From NCBI GenBank assembly GCA_040753915.1, contig JBFMDN010000005.1:81740-145739 (forward strand): a stretch of 64,000 bases of DNA. Direction: 5' to 3'. Origin of the DNA: JBFMDN01 sp040753915. Its GTDB lineage: Bacteria > Desulfobacterota > Desulfomonilia > Desulfomonilales > Desulfomonilaceae. Below, in pieces: positions 16,343 to 25,868 of this stretch. The notes under the pieces were generated by a model. It saw nothing but the letters and a program-made list of their open reading frames with translations, was not told the DNA's origin and ran no database searches. Position numbers and translations under genes: made by a program. Numbering within the stretch: the first letter of the stretch is position 1; each line of letters opens with the position of its first letter.

Positions 16343-17254
16343 TCATCGGCGTGCATCCGGCCCTGGGGAAAGGGTCTTCATTAGCATTTCGCAGGTGGAG
16401 CTATACTCTTCCACCATCGATCGAATTACCTCGCCCGCGGGTTTGATCTCTTCGGTCTGGGCCACGCTCTTTCCCGCGCTCCAGAGGTCCAGCCACTTCT
16501 TGGACCCGATTTCGGGACGCTCCACAAAGTCCTTGATACTTGAGGCCAACCAGTTGGCGGGGTTGCCGGTTATCTCGGAACTACAGACGATATCTTCCGG
16601 CCCGGCATCCACCACCGCTTGCTTGTACGCAGGGAGGGCTCGAGACTCATGGGTTGCGATCAGCCGCGTCCCCACCACCACAGCGCACGCGCCCATTGCG
16701 ATAGCCGCAGCCATCTGCACGCCAGTGCTCACCCCCCCTGCCGCCACCACGGGCAAGCCGGTCTTTCGTTTCAGGTATGGTACGAGCACAATGGTTGGGG
16801 TCGTACCGGAATGTCCCCCTGCCTCTGCTGCCACGGCAACAAGACCGTCGACTCCTCGATCCCTCGCCTTGAGCCCCTGTTCCAAAGAGACAACATCTGC
16901 GAACACCTTGCCCCCGTTGGCGTGCACGTCGTTGATGATCATGCGTGGGTCGCCCAGAGAGGTCAGGAAGAATTTCACGCCCCTGTCAAGGCAGAGCTTG
17001 AGCTGCTCCTTCCAGGGAAAACGGCCCGAAAGATGGATGTTGACCCCAATGGGCCTATCCGTCCGCTCTCTCACACGATTCAGGCAGGCTGCAAGGTCCT
17101 CGATAGTGCGGAAATTGGGCAGAGGGAAAGACCCAAGTCCGCCTGCTTGCGAAACCGCGGCGGTGAGCTCCTCGTACGAGATCAGAAACATGGGGGCGCC
17201 GATGATGGGAAAATCCACATCGATCATCCGTGTAAAATCGGTGACTATTTTCAT
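16343..17254 (-). CDS. Nitronate monooxygenase-family flavoprotein (enoyl reductase-like)
   Basis: This 303-aa FMN TIM-barrel protein belongs to the 2-nitropropane dioxygenase/FabK family. The diagnostic parts are PIIGAPMFL at the N-terminus, the AEAGGHSG flavin/substrate loop, AAGGVSTGVQMAAAIAMGA, and VVGTRL phosphate binding. In an anaerobe a nitronate oxygenase role is unlikely; an NAD(P)H-dependent enoyl-thioester reduction or related flavin chemistry is more plausible. I chose ATG 17254; the frame also allows TTG at 17263. It lies between the acyl-CoA dehydrogenase and the FAD oxidoreductase gene in the operon. Confidence 0.8.
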   Translation of the reverse strand: MKIVTDFTRMIDVDFPIIGAPMFLISYEELTAAVSQAGGLGSFPLPNFRTIEDLAACLNRVRERTDRPIGVNIHLSGRFPWKEQLKLCLDRGVKFFLTSLGDPRMIINDVHANGGKVFADVVSLEQGLKARDRGVDGLVAVAAEAGGHSGTTPTIVLVPYLKRKTGLPVVAAGGVSTGVQMAAAIAMGACAVVVGTRLIATHESRALPAYKQAVVDAGPEDIVCSSEITGNPANWLASSIKDFVERPEIGSKKWLDLWSAGKSVAQTEEIKPAGEVIRSMVEEYSSTCEMLMKTLSPGPDARR

Positions 17255-17321
17255 GGGGCTCAACCGTCCTCACATTCAATGCAGAATACTCGGGTTGGCA
17301 AGGGGAGCCGTGGCCAACACT

Positions 17322-18620
17322 TCAAAGCCGCTTCAGGATTTCCTCCGCTACGTCCTTTCCGCTGGCCACTGCCGAAGGCAATCCTGTTGTCCCGGAAAGC
17401 TTGGCCCCGTCCCCCGCGTTGTAGAGGTTCTCGATCGGTGTCTTTCGAGCAAGGTCCCTTCCAGGCCAACAGTGCATGCCGGGCCAGTCGCGGTGAAAGG
17501 TCCCGGTAAGCAAGATTTCGCCTCGCGTCCGGAAATCCGGTATGAGGTCTACGAGATCTTCCAGGCAGAGACTCAACTCCTCCTTGGCGTCTAGTGGCGG
17601 TATGGAGCTCCCAGGGCCACCTCCGACCAGAGTCAGATGCTTTCCTGGAGGTGCTAGCTCGGGGCACACTATGGTAGGCTGGTAGATCGCGTTGACTCGG
17701 CGGGCCCCTGTCACGAGTACGTGGTCGCCTTCGATGAGGGGCTCATTTGAGGCCACATGCAGGCACAGCAATGGTGCAGGGATCATGTTCAGCTCGACCA
17801 ATCGCAGATATTCGCGGTCGAAATGCTCCTCACCTGCAAGCCGCACAGTGTCCCTTGGGCCGGCATTACTGATCACATGGGAAGAGCGGGCGACTCGTTC
17901 CTTTCCGTCATCGGCAAACAGCGCCCCCACGGCCCGTCCCTTCTCCACCAGAATTCTCCGCACCCTGGCAGATGTCCTGATTTCGCCGTCGTTTTCTCTG
18001 ATTACCTGTGCCAAAGCATTTGCAAGGGCCTGGCTTCCCCGGGGGGCGTAGCCGAAACGCTTGATCCCCGATAGAGCAGTGATGAAGCCGAAATACTCCG
18101 ATACGGGCAATTCATCGGCATTGACCATCATGGTCGCTGCGACCATCGTCTGGAACACGTTTGTCACCGCTGGATTATTAGTATGCTGTGCCAGCCATTC
18201 TTTCAGGCTTACAGGCTCAAGCGCATCGATGCCTCGCACTGCCCGGGAAAATGCGCGGGACACACGTGCCACTTCCGACTCACTTTCCGAGGCAGCCGAA
18301 AGGAGGGTCTTCAGCCCTCCTTTCTCAGGAATGACGCATAGCTTACCGTTGACAAGATATCGCGGGCTGGAGGCCGGCCGAACGTCAAAATTGGCCCCGA
18401 CCTTTTCAAAGACTTCCTGAACAACGCCACCGATTTCCACGCCTATCACACCGGTAGAGCAAGTGAACCCTTTGTAAGAAACGGTGGAGCATCTGCCGCC
18501 AAGCCGAGGCAATTCCTCCAAGACGAGCACCGAGCATCCCCGGATGGCCAGGAGTGCCGCTGCTGACAATCCACCCATTCCTGCCCCTATGACCACCACA
18601 TCGACCCTGAAGTCAGTCAT
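17322..18620 (-). CDS. FAD-dependent oxidoreductase, phytoene-desaturase-like
   Basis: This 432-aa flavoprotein has an N-terminal dinucleotide fold (VVIGAGMGGLSAAALLA, acidic end at VLEE, LGGRCS) and a C-terminal NAGDGAKLSGTTGLPSA FAD-closing motif. It belongs to the CrtI/amine-oxidase-like group, whose members desaturate, saturate or isomerise hydrophobic substrates. Its start overlaps the stop of a 2x[4Fe-4S] ferredoxin gene by 8 bp, so ferredoxin is the likely electron partner. A paralogue opens the operon at 28275-29858. The specific reaction is unknown. Confidence 0.82.
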   Translation of the reverse strand: MTDFRVDVVVIGAGMGGLSAAALLAIRGCSVLVLEELPRLGGRCSTVSYKGFTCSTGVIGVEIGGVVQEVFEKVGANFDVRPASSPRYLVNGKLCVIPEKGGLKTLLSAASESESEVARVSRAFSRAVRGIDALEPVSLKEWLAQHTNNPAVTNVFQTMVAATMMVNADELPVSEYFGFITALSGIKRFGYAPRGSQALANALAQVIRENDGEIRTSARVRRILVEKGRAVGALFADDGKERVARSSHVISNAGPRDTVRLAGEEHFDREYLRLVELNMIPAPLLCLHVASNEPLIEGDHVLVTGARRVNAIYQPTIVCPELAPPGKHLTLVGGGPGSSIPPLDAKEELSLCLEDLVDLIPDFRTRGEILLTGTFHRDWPGMHCWPGRDLARKTPIENLYNAGDGAKLSGTTGLPSAVASGKDVAEEILKRL

Positions 18621-18795
18621 CGGTATGCCTCTCTTCGGAAGTCAGGGCCTCCACGGGGCAATATGGCAGACAGGTTTGACAGTTCGAGCAACGATCGTCC
18701 ACAACCGCCCAGCCGAAACACGCTATAGCCTCATCGGGACAGCTAGGTACACAAAGCGAGCATCCCGTGCAGAGATCTTGCCTCACGGTTATCAT
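18613..18795 (-). CDS. 2[4Fe-4S] ferredoxin
   Basis: This 60-aa ferredoxin has two complete clusters: Cys9, Cys12, Cys15, Cys19 (CTGCSLCVPSCP) and Cys36, Cys39, Cys42, Cys46 (CSNCQTCLPYCP). I start it at ATG 18795 because the cluster domain begins there. The 24-residue extension in the open frame is basic and looks non-coding. The 3' end overlaps the next oxidoreductase gene, indicating coupled synthesis and likely direct electron transfer. It sits between the LivK gene and that oxidoreductase. Confidence 0.85.
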   Translation of the reverse strand: MITVRQDLCTGCSLCVPSCPDEAIACFGWAVVDDRCSNCQTCLPYCPVEALTSEERHTDD

Positions 18796-18866
18796 CGACA
18801 ATCCACATCCTGTCGTTTTCCGGGACGTCCGTGACAGGGTGTTAGCACGCCCCGGTATGGGTCGCA

Positions 18867-20081
18867 CTACTGTTGAGGGGTCTTCGGTTCCTTTATCGGG
18901 TCCACGATCACAAACTTCTTGTCCTTGGCGTCAGCCTTGAGCACCATGCTGGCGAAGCTGCTCACATGGCGCTTGGGACCGAAGGTAATGTTCGGACACA
19001 AACCACCCATGTCGAAGTTTTCTATGCTCTCCAGTCCCTTGACGTAAGAATCAGGGGTAAGATCCCGGCCTGCTTTGCGCAACCCTTCCACCACTGCCGT
19101 AATGTACCCCCACGCTGCGAGATAGAGATAATCGGGGTACATGGGATTGCCCAGTTGCTGCTCATGGTTCCCGTACTTCTTGTTGATCTCCTTGGCCTGT
19201 TTCACCCCGGGCAAATCCATCCATCCTGGAGCATAAGGAGTCACGAGAAGATATCCATCGGCATTTTCCCCTGCGAGGGCAAAAAGAGGTGGCACGCCCG
19301 TGGTATTGTTTGAGATGAGATTGACATCCCACCCCATCTTGGCCCTTTCCTTGAGAATGGCTGCTGATTGAGGCAAATAGGTCCAGAGAAGTATCCAGTC
19401 CACCTTTGCCTCCTTCATGGCGTTCATCTGCGGCGAAAAGTCGATAGTTCCCATCTTGTACGGTGCAGCGGCCACGATTTCCGTCTTCAGGAACTTCGCT
19501 GCTGCTTGAGCTCCTTCAAGACCTTCCCGGCCGAATCCATCGTCCTGGTAGATGATGCCGATTCTGGCTTTCGGATTCTGCTCCATCACGTATTCAACAG
19601 CCCTGCAGGCCATGCTGTACTGAACTGTGTGGGGAACAAAAACCCACTTATTGCCTGGATCATAGAATTTCTTATTTGCACCGTGGGGCATGAGTACTGC
19701 CTGATTCTCTTCGCACAGGGGCAGGATGGCGCTGGCTCCCGCTGATCCGAGGTTGAATCCAATAGCAAAGGCTCCGTCTTTCAAAAGAACCTTTTTCGCA
19801 GCCTGGAGGGTGGTTGTCGGCAGAATTCCATTATCTTCGACAATGAGATTGATCTTGCGGCCATGAACACCGCCGGTGTCGTTGACCCAAGCCACGTAAT
19901 CCCTGAACGCATCAGCAATGGGCGGTCCGCCGTACTTCCCTGGCCCTGACAGATCCACGAGACATGCTATTGTCACTTCTTTGTCCGTGACTCCCCTCAC
20001 CTCCGCCGCCCATACGACGAACGTCATGAGGAACAGCACTCCGACCGTCAATGCCGTCAAAATCACGCCTTTTGTTCGCAT
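18867..20081 (-). CDS. livK: Branched-chain-type ABC transporter substrate-binding protein
   Basis: This 404-aa periplasmic protein of the Peripla_BP_6/LivK family has a signal peptide (basic start, hydrophobic 8-25, cleavage after VVWA) and a mature start EVRGVTDKEV. The binding-lobe pattern follows (VDLSGPGKYGG, VHGRKINLIVEDNG, KVLLKDGAFAIGFN). It delivers the substrate to the LivHM permease encoded just downstream. ATG 20081 is chosen over the adjacent GTG 20084 because ggaggag lies about 7 bases before it. In this genomic setting the ligand is more likely a carboxylic acid feeding the CoA pathway than leucine. Confidence 0.9.
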   Translation of the reverse strand: MRTKGVILTALTVGVLFLMTFVVWAAEVRGVTDKEVTIACLVDLSGPGKYGGPPIADAFRDYVAWVNDTGGVHGRKINLIVEDNGILPTTTLQAAKKVLLKDGAFAIGFNLGSAGASAILPLCEENQAVLMPHGANKKFYDPGNKWVFVPHTVQYSMACRAVEYVMEQNPKARIGIIYQDDGFGREGLEGAQAAAKFLKTEIVAAAPYKMGTIDFSPQMNAMKEAKVDWILLWTYLPQSAAILKERAKMGWDVNLISNNTTGVPPLFALAGENADGYLLVTPYAPGWMDLPGVKQAKEINKKYGNHEQQLGNPMYPDYLYLAAWGYITAVVEGLRKAGRDLTPDSYVKGLESIENFDMGGLCPNITFGPKRHVSSFASMVLKADAKDKKFVIVDPIKEPKTPQQ

Positions 20082-20185
20082 CACGCTCTCCTCCAGGTTT
20101 TGATGAATGGTCCCGAGCCAACCGAGACAACGGTCCCGGCATGAATGACTTCCGCGACGGGTCGATCAGGGGATCACTTGCACAC

Positions 20186-21223
20186 CTAGTATCGGAAGGG
20201 CCATGTCTTCCAGTAGGTCTTTGCCCTTCGATAGATTCCGGCGAGCCCCTGCGGTTCAAATAAGAGCGCCAGCACAACTATGAGGCCGAAAATGCCAAGC
20301 TTCAGATCCACGATGAGGCCACTTAGCTTCGGATAGCTTTCCTTGAGAATGTCAGTCACGAGGACGATTCCGTGAGGAATTCCCGTAATGAGAATGGCCC
20401 CGAGCACTGCTCCGAGTATCGTCCCCAACCCCCCTAGTATGATCATGGCTATGTATGCTATGGAAAGGGATAGGTCGAAGCTGCCCGGAACGATCCATTT
20501 CTGATAATGGGCAGTCAGAGCCCCTGCAATACCAGCGTAGAAAGAGCTGATCCCGAAGGCCATAATCTTGTACTTTGCAAGCGGTATTCCCATGGCCTCC
20601 GCGGCTATGTCTCTGTCTCGGATGGCTATGAAGCTCCGCCCTATCTTGCTCCGAACAATATTCTTCGCGCAAAGAGTCGCCAGAAATGCAAATCCAACTG
20701 CAACATAGAAGAAGTGCTGTTCCTTCGTAATGGAAACTCCAAGGACGGAGATCGGTTTTACGCTAAGGCCCATGTCGCCCTGGGCAATGTCCCAGTGGAA
20801 CAGGACATATTCCACGATGAATCCGAAGGCCAACGTGCCGAGAGCGAGGTAAAGCCCTTTCAACCGTAACGATGGCACGCCCACTATCATTCCGAGCAGA
20901 GCGGCCATGAACCCCGAAAGGGGCAGAGTCACCACGAAGGGGAGTCCCAAGTTATCGGCACACAGAGCCGTGGTGTAAGCACCGATCGCAAGAAACGCCC
21001 CATGCCCCAGGGAAATCTGGCCCGTGTATCCCACCAGCAGATTCAGCCCGAGGGCTCCGATCACCGCTATGGCCATCTCATTGAGAATGCTTAGCTGGTA
21101 TCGCGTTAGGATGTAAGGGCACAGCATGAGCAGGAAGACCAATATCCCAAGCCATACTTTTACCCACAGGCTCTGCAGGATGGCCATGTCCTGTTCGTAC
21201 GTCGTATGAAATTTGCCACCCAT
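20186..21223 (-). CDS. livM: Branched-chain-type ABC transporter permease LivM
   Basis: This 345-aa inner-membrane permease has about nine hydrophobic segments and the LivM signature region GLNLLVGYTGQISLGHGAF, which is typical of the family, plus the cytoplasmic EAA-like stretch around RSFIAIRDRDIAAEAMGI. It ends in YWKTWPFRY, almost the same ending as its paralogue at 40516-41565, showing the two transporters are related by duplication. It follows LivH by 9 bp and precedes LivK by about 100 bp. Confidence 0.92.
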   Translation of the reverse strand: MGGKFHTTYEQDMAILQSLWVKVWLGILVFLLMLCPYILTRYQLSILNEMAIAVIGALGLNLLVGYTGQISLGHGAFLAIGAYTTALCADNLGLPFVVTLPLSGFMAALLGMIVGVPSLRLKGLYLALGTLAFGFIVEYVLFHWDIAQGDMGLSVKPISVLGVSITKEQHFFYVAVGFAFLATLCAKNIVRSKIGRSFIAIRDRDIAAEAMGIPLAKYKIMAFGISSFYAGIAGALTAHYQKWIVPGSFDLSLSIAYIAMIILGGLGTILGAVLGAILITGIPHGIVLVTDILKESYPKLSGLIVDLKLGIFGLIVVLALLFEPQGLAGIYRRAKTYWKTWPFRY

Positions 21224-21232
21224 AGAGCCCCC

Positions 21233-22132
21233 CTACACCCTTTCCACTTTCTCTGAGCCAAAAATGCCCTGGGGCCTGATCATGAGAACGACGATCATGA
21301 TCGCAAACGCAGCCACCTCCTTAATGTCGCCGAAGTGAAAACCGCCAATTACGGCACCACTCAGATAGTTTGCGGCAAGACCTTCCACTATTCCTACGAG
21401 CAACCCACCGACCACGGCCCCACGTATGCTTTCCATGCCGCCGAGGATTGCAGCGGACATCGCCTTGATCCCCGTGTGGCTCATTGAGAGACGAACAAAG
21501 CTTTGATCTGCGAGAAAGATCCCGGCCATCGCTGCTACGAGACCCCCGATAGCCCAGGCTACCATGTGGATCCTATTGACGTTTATCCCCATGAGACTCG
21601 CCGTGTGCGGATCCTCTGCAGTTCCCTTCATCGAGACTCCGAGGAGCGATCGCGTGAAGAACAGCGCGAATACCCCGATGAGAACGAGAGAAATCAACAA
21701 CGTGTACACTGCCCCCTGGCCAATGACAGCACCTCCGATGAGCACGGTCTTGTCAGTAAAAGGCCCTCGAAGCGGATAGACATCGTGACCCCAAACGACA
21801 CCGGCGACCGAGGTCAGGATGCTGGCGAGGCCCACGGTTATCATGATCGTGGAAAATATCGGCTCGCCTACCATTCTGCGAAAGAAGACCATTTCTACGA
21901 CTGCGCCCAGGAGAGCCCCGAAAGCAATGGCCAACATGAAAGCAATGAAATAGGGAAGACCGTATTGCATAGCGAGGCTGTAACACACAAACGCTCCAAT
22001 CATAGCGAGCTCGCCATGAGCGAAATTTAGTATTCCTGTCGACTTGAAGATGAGCACAAAACCTAGAGCCAAGAGCGCATAGATGGCTCCCATTGACAAT
22101 CCATTGAGAAGCACGCCGAAGATCTTTTCCAT
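21233..22132 (-). CDS. livH: Branched-chain-type ABC transporter permease LivH
   Basis: The 299-aa integral membrane permease is of the LivH family, with eight or so hydrophobic helices. It has a start region GLSMGAIYALLALGFVLIFK and the NFAHGELAMIGAF motif, as well as the EDPHTASLMGINVNRI cytoplasmic loop that contacts the ATPases. It forms the translocation pore with LivM. The gene lies between the acyl-CoA ligase and livM. An aagga ribosome site precedes the ATG. Confidence 0.92.
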   Translation of the reverse strand: MEKIFGVLLNGLSMGAIYALLALGFVLIFKSTGILNFAHGELAMIGAFVCYSLAMQYGLPYFIAFMLAIAFGALLGAVVEMVFFRRMVGEPIFSTIMITVGLASILTSVAGVVWGHDVYPLRGPFTDKTVLIGGAVIGQGAVYTLLISLVLIGVFALFFTRSLLGVSMKGTAEDPHTASLMGINVNRIHMVAWAIGGLVAAMAGIFLADQSFVRLSMSHTGIKAMSAAILGGMESIRGAVVGGLLVGIVEGLAANYLSGAVIGGFHFGDIKEVAAFAIMIVVLMIRPQGIFGSEKVERV

Positions 22133-22175
22133 TACCGAATCCTTCAGGTAATAGTGTGTCAGTAGCCTGATACAC

Positions 22176-23981
22176 TCACGCGTACATCTGGTCTATTTCC
22201 TTCCGGAACCTCTTCGCCACCACTTTTCGCTTTACCTTTTGGGTGGCCGTGAGCTCTTCGTCGTCCTGGTCCAGCTCTTTTTCAAGAATGGTGAACTTCT
22301 TGATGGTCTCCACATTGGCCAACGTTTCATTGACCGCTGCAATCTCTTGCTTGATGAGATTGTATACGAGCGGATTGCTCGCGAGGCTCTTATATGTGGT
22401 GTAAGGGATGCGGTTATTTTGAGCCCAGTTACCGGTATTCTCGTAATCAATCTGCACCAGCGCAGTCAGATATTTTCGGCCGTCGCCGATAACGATGGCC
22501 TCCTTGATGTACGGACTGCACTTCATCTTGTTTTCGATTTCCGAGGGAGAGATGTTTTTCCCGCCGGAGGTAATCAGAATGTCCTTTTTTCGGTCCACTA
22601 TAAACAAGTGTCCATCGTCGTCGATCATCCCTATATCGCCCGTGTGGAGCCATCCGTCTCTGATAACTTCAGTCGTCGCTGCCTCGTCCCGGTAATATCC
22701 GGAAAATACCGAGTCTCCCCGTATGAGAATCTCCCCGTCTTTTCCGAGACGACACTCGATACCCCGGCATGGCTCTCCGACGGAACCGTATTTGATCTCA
22801 CCGTGGGGACCGGCTACCGCGCCGCACGTCTCTGTCAATCCATACATTTCCACGGTGACAACGCCCAGGGAGCGAAAAAAGCTCAAAACCTCAGGAGCGA
22901 TGGGGGCTCCACCGCTCATCACGTACCGACACCGCCGCATCCCGATCTTGTCAAGAATGGGCCGAAACACGAAGAGGTGTGCCAGCCCATACACTACCAA
23001 TAGATGCAATGGCAAACCTCTTTGCTTCATCTTGTGTCGGCCGACTCTAACCCCTACCGGCTCCCACAACCGAAAAGCAAACTGCTTGAAACGGGTCGAG
23101 TCCTCCAATTTAATCTTTACGCTTGAATGGAGCTTTTCCAATATTCGCGGCACCGCGGCGAAAAATGTGGGGGAGATTTCTTGAATGTTCTCTTGGACGG
23201 TATCGATAGATTCCGCAAAGTTCACCGTATACCCGAAAACCAGGGGCATGGCCATGGAGAGGTTGCGCTCGAATATGTGACACAGCGGCAGATACGACAA
23301 GAGCGAATCTTTGTCGGTGAAATGGAGCACCGGCTGGAGACATGCACGGATTTGGTGGATTATGTTCCTGTGGGAGATCATGGCGCCCTTAGGAGGACCA
23401 GTTGTACCCGAGGTGTACACAATGAACGCCACATCATCGGCCTTGGTGGCGTTGACGAGGTCTAGAAACAAAGCGGGATGCAGTGCGTCCACCTTCCTGC
23501 CGAGATCCTCCACCTCCGAATACCCCACGATGAGCGGATCGTCGTAATGTCGCATTCCCTTCATTGAGATAACGATGACTTTCGCGAGCGCGGGCAGATC
23601 GTCCCGTACTTCCAACACCTTGTCCGCCTGTTCCTGGTCTTTCACCACTATGAATCGCGACCCGGAATGCTCGATGATGTACTTCACCTGCTGGGGCGAA
23701 TTCGTGGGATAGATGCCTACAGACACCGCTCCGAGGCTTTGCACCGCAAGATCTGCAAAAATCCATTCCGGACAGTTCTCCCCCAGTATGGAAACGTGGT
23801 CGCCCTTTCTCAGACCCATCTCTCGCAAGCCAAGGCAGAACACCTTGGTCCGTTCCAGGTAATCATTCCATGAGATCTCGTTCCAGATTCCCTTGTACTT
23901 TTCCCTCATCGCCACCCGCTGACCGTAAGTCCGTGCCTTCTCGACGAGAAGCTTGGGCAGTGTGGTCTCAGCTCTTTCCAT
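22176..23981 (-). CDS. Long-chain-type acyl-CoA synthetase embedded in the transporter genes
   Basis: This 601-aa AMP-forming ligase of the long-chain (FAA1/FadD15) type has YTSGTTGPPKGAMISH (A3), GWLHTGDIG (A7) and DRKKDILITSGGKNISPSEIE (hinge), with the C-terminal KVKRKVVAKRF ending typical of this subgroup. I start it at ATG 23981, where agggag precedes by eight bases; the frame continues nine codons up to a GTG without a site. Its place between livG and livH suggests import coupled to CoA activation. The plus-strand block has a paralogue (45659-47470) in the same context. Confidence 0.88.
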   Translation of the reverse strand: MERAETTLPKLLVEKARTYGQRVAMREKYKGIWNEISWNDYLERTKVFCLGLREMGLRKGDHVSILGENCPEWIFADLAVQSLGAVSVGIYPTNSPQQVKYIIEHSGSRFIVVKDQEQADKVLEVRDDLPALAKVIVISMKGMRHYDDPLIVGYSEVEDLGRKVDALHPALFLDLVNATKADDVAFIVYTSGTTGPPKGAMISHRNIIHQIRACLQPVLHFTDKDSLLSYLPLCHIFERNLSMAMPLVFGYTVNFAESIDTVQENIQEISPTFFAAVPRILEKLHSSVKIKLEDSTRFKQFAFRLWEPVGVRVGRHKMKQRGLPLHLLVVYGLAHLFVFRPILDKIGMRRCRYVMSGGAPIAPEVLSFFRSLGVVTVEMYGLTETCGAVAGPHGEIKYGSVGEPCRGIECRLGKDGEILIRGDSVFSGYYRDEAATTEVIRDGWLHTGDIGMIDDDGHLFIVDRKKDILITSGGKNISPSEIENKMKCSPYIKEAIVIGDGRKYLTALVQIDYENTGNWAQNNRIPYTTYKSLASNPLVYNLIKQEIAAVNETLANVETIKKFTILEKELDQDDEELTATQKVKRKVVAKRFRKEIDQMYA

Positions 23982-24028
23982 AGGATGGATCTCCCTGGGG
24001 TCAAGCACCGGTTGACCCGGCCGCTCGC

Positions 24029-24820
24029 TCAGTTAGGCGTTTCGCCCAGATAAGCCCGCACCACTTCCGGATCGCGAGACACTTCTTCGGGGCTTCCTTC
24101 TGCTATCTTCACTCCGAAATTCAACACCACTACCCGGTCTGAAAGGTCCATGACTACGCCCATATCATGCTCGATGAGAACAACAGTAATCTTGAGCTCC
24201 TCGTTAATGTCCAGAATGTAACGGGCCATGTCCTCGGTCTCTTCCAGGTTCATTCCGCTGACGGGCTCATCCACGAGAACCATCTTCGGGTGCATGGCGA
24301 GAGCCCTTCCAAGCTCCACGCGCTTCTGGATGCCATACGGCAGCGCAGCGACCGGTGTCTTCCTGTGCTTCTGCAGATCCAACAGCTCGATGACGTCCTC
24401 CACTTCGTCCCGACACTTGCGCTCGAGCCGGGAACATCGTCCGAGATAGAGTATGGCCGAGAGCAACCCATAGTCTAGCCGATACTCGCTAGCTGACATG
24501 AGGTTGTCCAGAACGGTCATCCCTCGGAAGAGCTCGATATTCTGGAAAGCCCTCGCAATTCCCAATCGTGCGATCCTGTGTGGCTTGAGTCCTCGAATCT
24601 CTTGCCCGGCAAACCGTATGCTTCCTGTCTGAGCCAGGTAGATCCCGCTCATGCAGTTGAACAAGGTTGTCTTCCCTGCCCCGTTGGGACCGATGATCGA
24701 GAAGATCTCTCCCTCGCGTACCTGGAGAGAGAGTTCCGACAGGGCATGTATGCCCCCGAACTTCATGCTGAGCTTTTCAATCTGCAGCAAAGGTGAGCCG
24801 ACACCGTTCATGAAAGCCAT
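24029..24820 (-). CDS. livG: Branched-chain-type ABC transporter ATPase LivG
   Basis: This 263-aa cytoplasmic ATPase has Walker A GPNGAGKTT, a Q-loop NIELF segment typical of LivG, a degenerate signature (LPYGIQKRVELGRAL) and Walker B VLVDEPVSGMNLEE. It ends with the LivG-specific tail (VLNFGVKIAEGSPEEV, YLGETPN). It powers the importer together with LivF. Its first codons overlap the end of livF by 13 bp and no good ribosome site is visible, so translation is probably coupled. Confidence 0.92.
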   Translation of the reverse strand: MAFMNGVGSPLLQIEKLSMKFGGIHALSELSLQVREGEIFSIIGPNGAGKTTLFNCMSGIYLAQTGSIRFAGQEIRGLKPHRIARLGIARAFQNIELFRGMTVLDNLMSASEYRLDYGLLSAILYLGRCSRLERKCRDEVEDVIELLDLQKHRKTPVAALPYGIQKRVELGRALAMHPKMVLVDEPVSGMNLEETEDMARYILDINEELKITVVLIEHDMGVVMDLSDRVVVLNFGVKIAEGSPEEVSRDPEVVRAYLGETPN

Positions 24821-25602
24821 CGCTTTCTTCGCCTGTAATGCTTTACCGTTCGAAAGCTCTTCTTTGTGCCGAGATCGTTGAGCCCCAGATAGAACTCTCG
24901 AATATCCTGATTCTCACGGAGCGCCTCGCTCTGACCTTCCATCACCACTCTTCCTGTCTCGAGGACATAGCCGTAGTGAGCCACCGTAAGAGCGATGGCG
25001 GCGTTCTGTTCCACCAGCAGAATGGCCACTCGCTGTTCCTGGTTGATTTTGTGGATGATGTCAAAGATCTCAACCACCACGAGAGGAGCGAGCCCGAGAG
25101 AAGGCTCATCTAGGATGACAAGCTTTGGGCGGGCCACGAGCGCCCTGGCAATAGCGAGCATCTGCTGCTCACCACCGCTCAGATATCCCGCCCGCTGGCG
25201 AGCCCGTTCGAGTAGGATGGGGAAGTATAAGTGCACGAGGTCCTTGTTCGCACCGAAGTCCCCCCGATCGGCCAAGCTGTATGAACCGATGAGGAGATTT
25301 TCCTCCACGGTCAACTCAGAAAATATCTTTCGGCCTTCCGGTACCTGGAGAATTCCCAGGGAGACTATTTGATGCGGGGTTCTATCGTTGATCACCATTC
25401 CGTCAAATTCGATGCTGCCATCCTCTATGGTCAGATCGAGAGTCTTCCGAAGTCCCGACACCGTGTTTACAACCGTGGTCTTGCCGGCGCCATTGGCTCC
25501 GAGCAATGCAACTATCCGCTCGTCGGGTACCTCCAGGGAGATTCCCCGCAACGCGAGAATGATGTCGGAGTAAACGGTCTCGAGATTGGTGATTTTCAGC
25601 AT
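24808..25602 (-). CDS. livF: Branched-chain-type ABC transporter ATPase LivF
   Basis: This 264-aa ABC ATPase of the LivF family has Walker A GANGAGKTT, signature LSGGEQQMLAIARAL, Walker B VILDEPSLGLAP and a PEGRKIFSELTVEENL Q-loop region. The C-terminal tail is longer than usual and very basic (HYRRRKRW), a feature shared with its paralogue at 44825-45592. It is the first of the transporter genes in this operon and overlaps livG. A 266-bp gap with no gene separates it from the upstream SDR gene. Confidence 0.92.
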   Translation of the reverse strand: MLKITNLETVYSDIILALRGISLEVPDERIVALLGANGAGKTTVVNTVSGLRKTLDLTIEDGSIEFDGMVINDRTPHQIVSLGILQVPEGRKIFSELTVEENLLIGSYSLADRGDFGANKDLVHLYFPILLERARQRAGYLSGGEQQMLAIARALVARPKLVILDEPSLGLAPLVVVEIFDIIHKINQEQRVAILLVEQNAAIALTVAHYGYVLETGRVVMEGQSEALRENQDIREFYLGLNDLGTKKSFRTVKHYRRRKRWLS

Positions 25603-25868
25603 GCTACCAACGTATGCGGCGAGGATCCCGCAGGTTAAGAACCGGCCTTCCGGTTTCTGTTGAGGCGTATTGGAAGGTATGCACTGTCTCGGTGCACGCT
25701 TCGTGGGAACGAAGGGCGACCGACGACCGGGGGCTCGGCCACCCCTGACGTCCCTGCGGGTGGTTTACCAGCCAGCAAACCAAAGCAACCCGAGAGACAC
25801 AACACTCGTCAAGAGGAACGTCACACAAGTCCTCGCAGGATCTCGTCGTGACGTCCCTACCCGTATTG

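Noticed and set aside
16395..17594. Plus-strand open frame of 399 codons
   Set aside because: It is antisense to the NMO-family gene and part of the FAD oxidoreductase gene, both of which have clear motifs; its protein is Ser/Pro/Arg-rich with no recognisable domain, typical of a shadow in GC-rich DNA.
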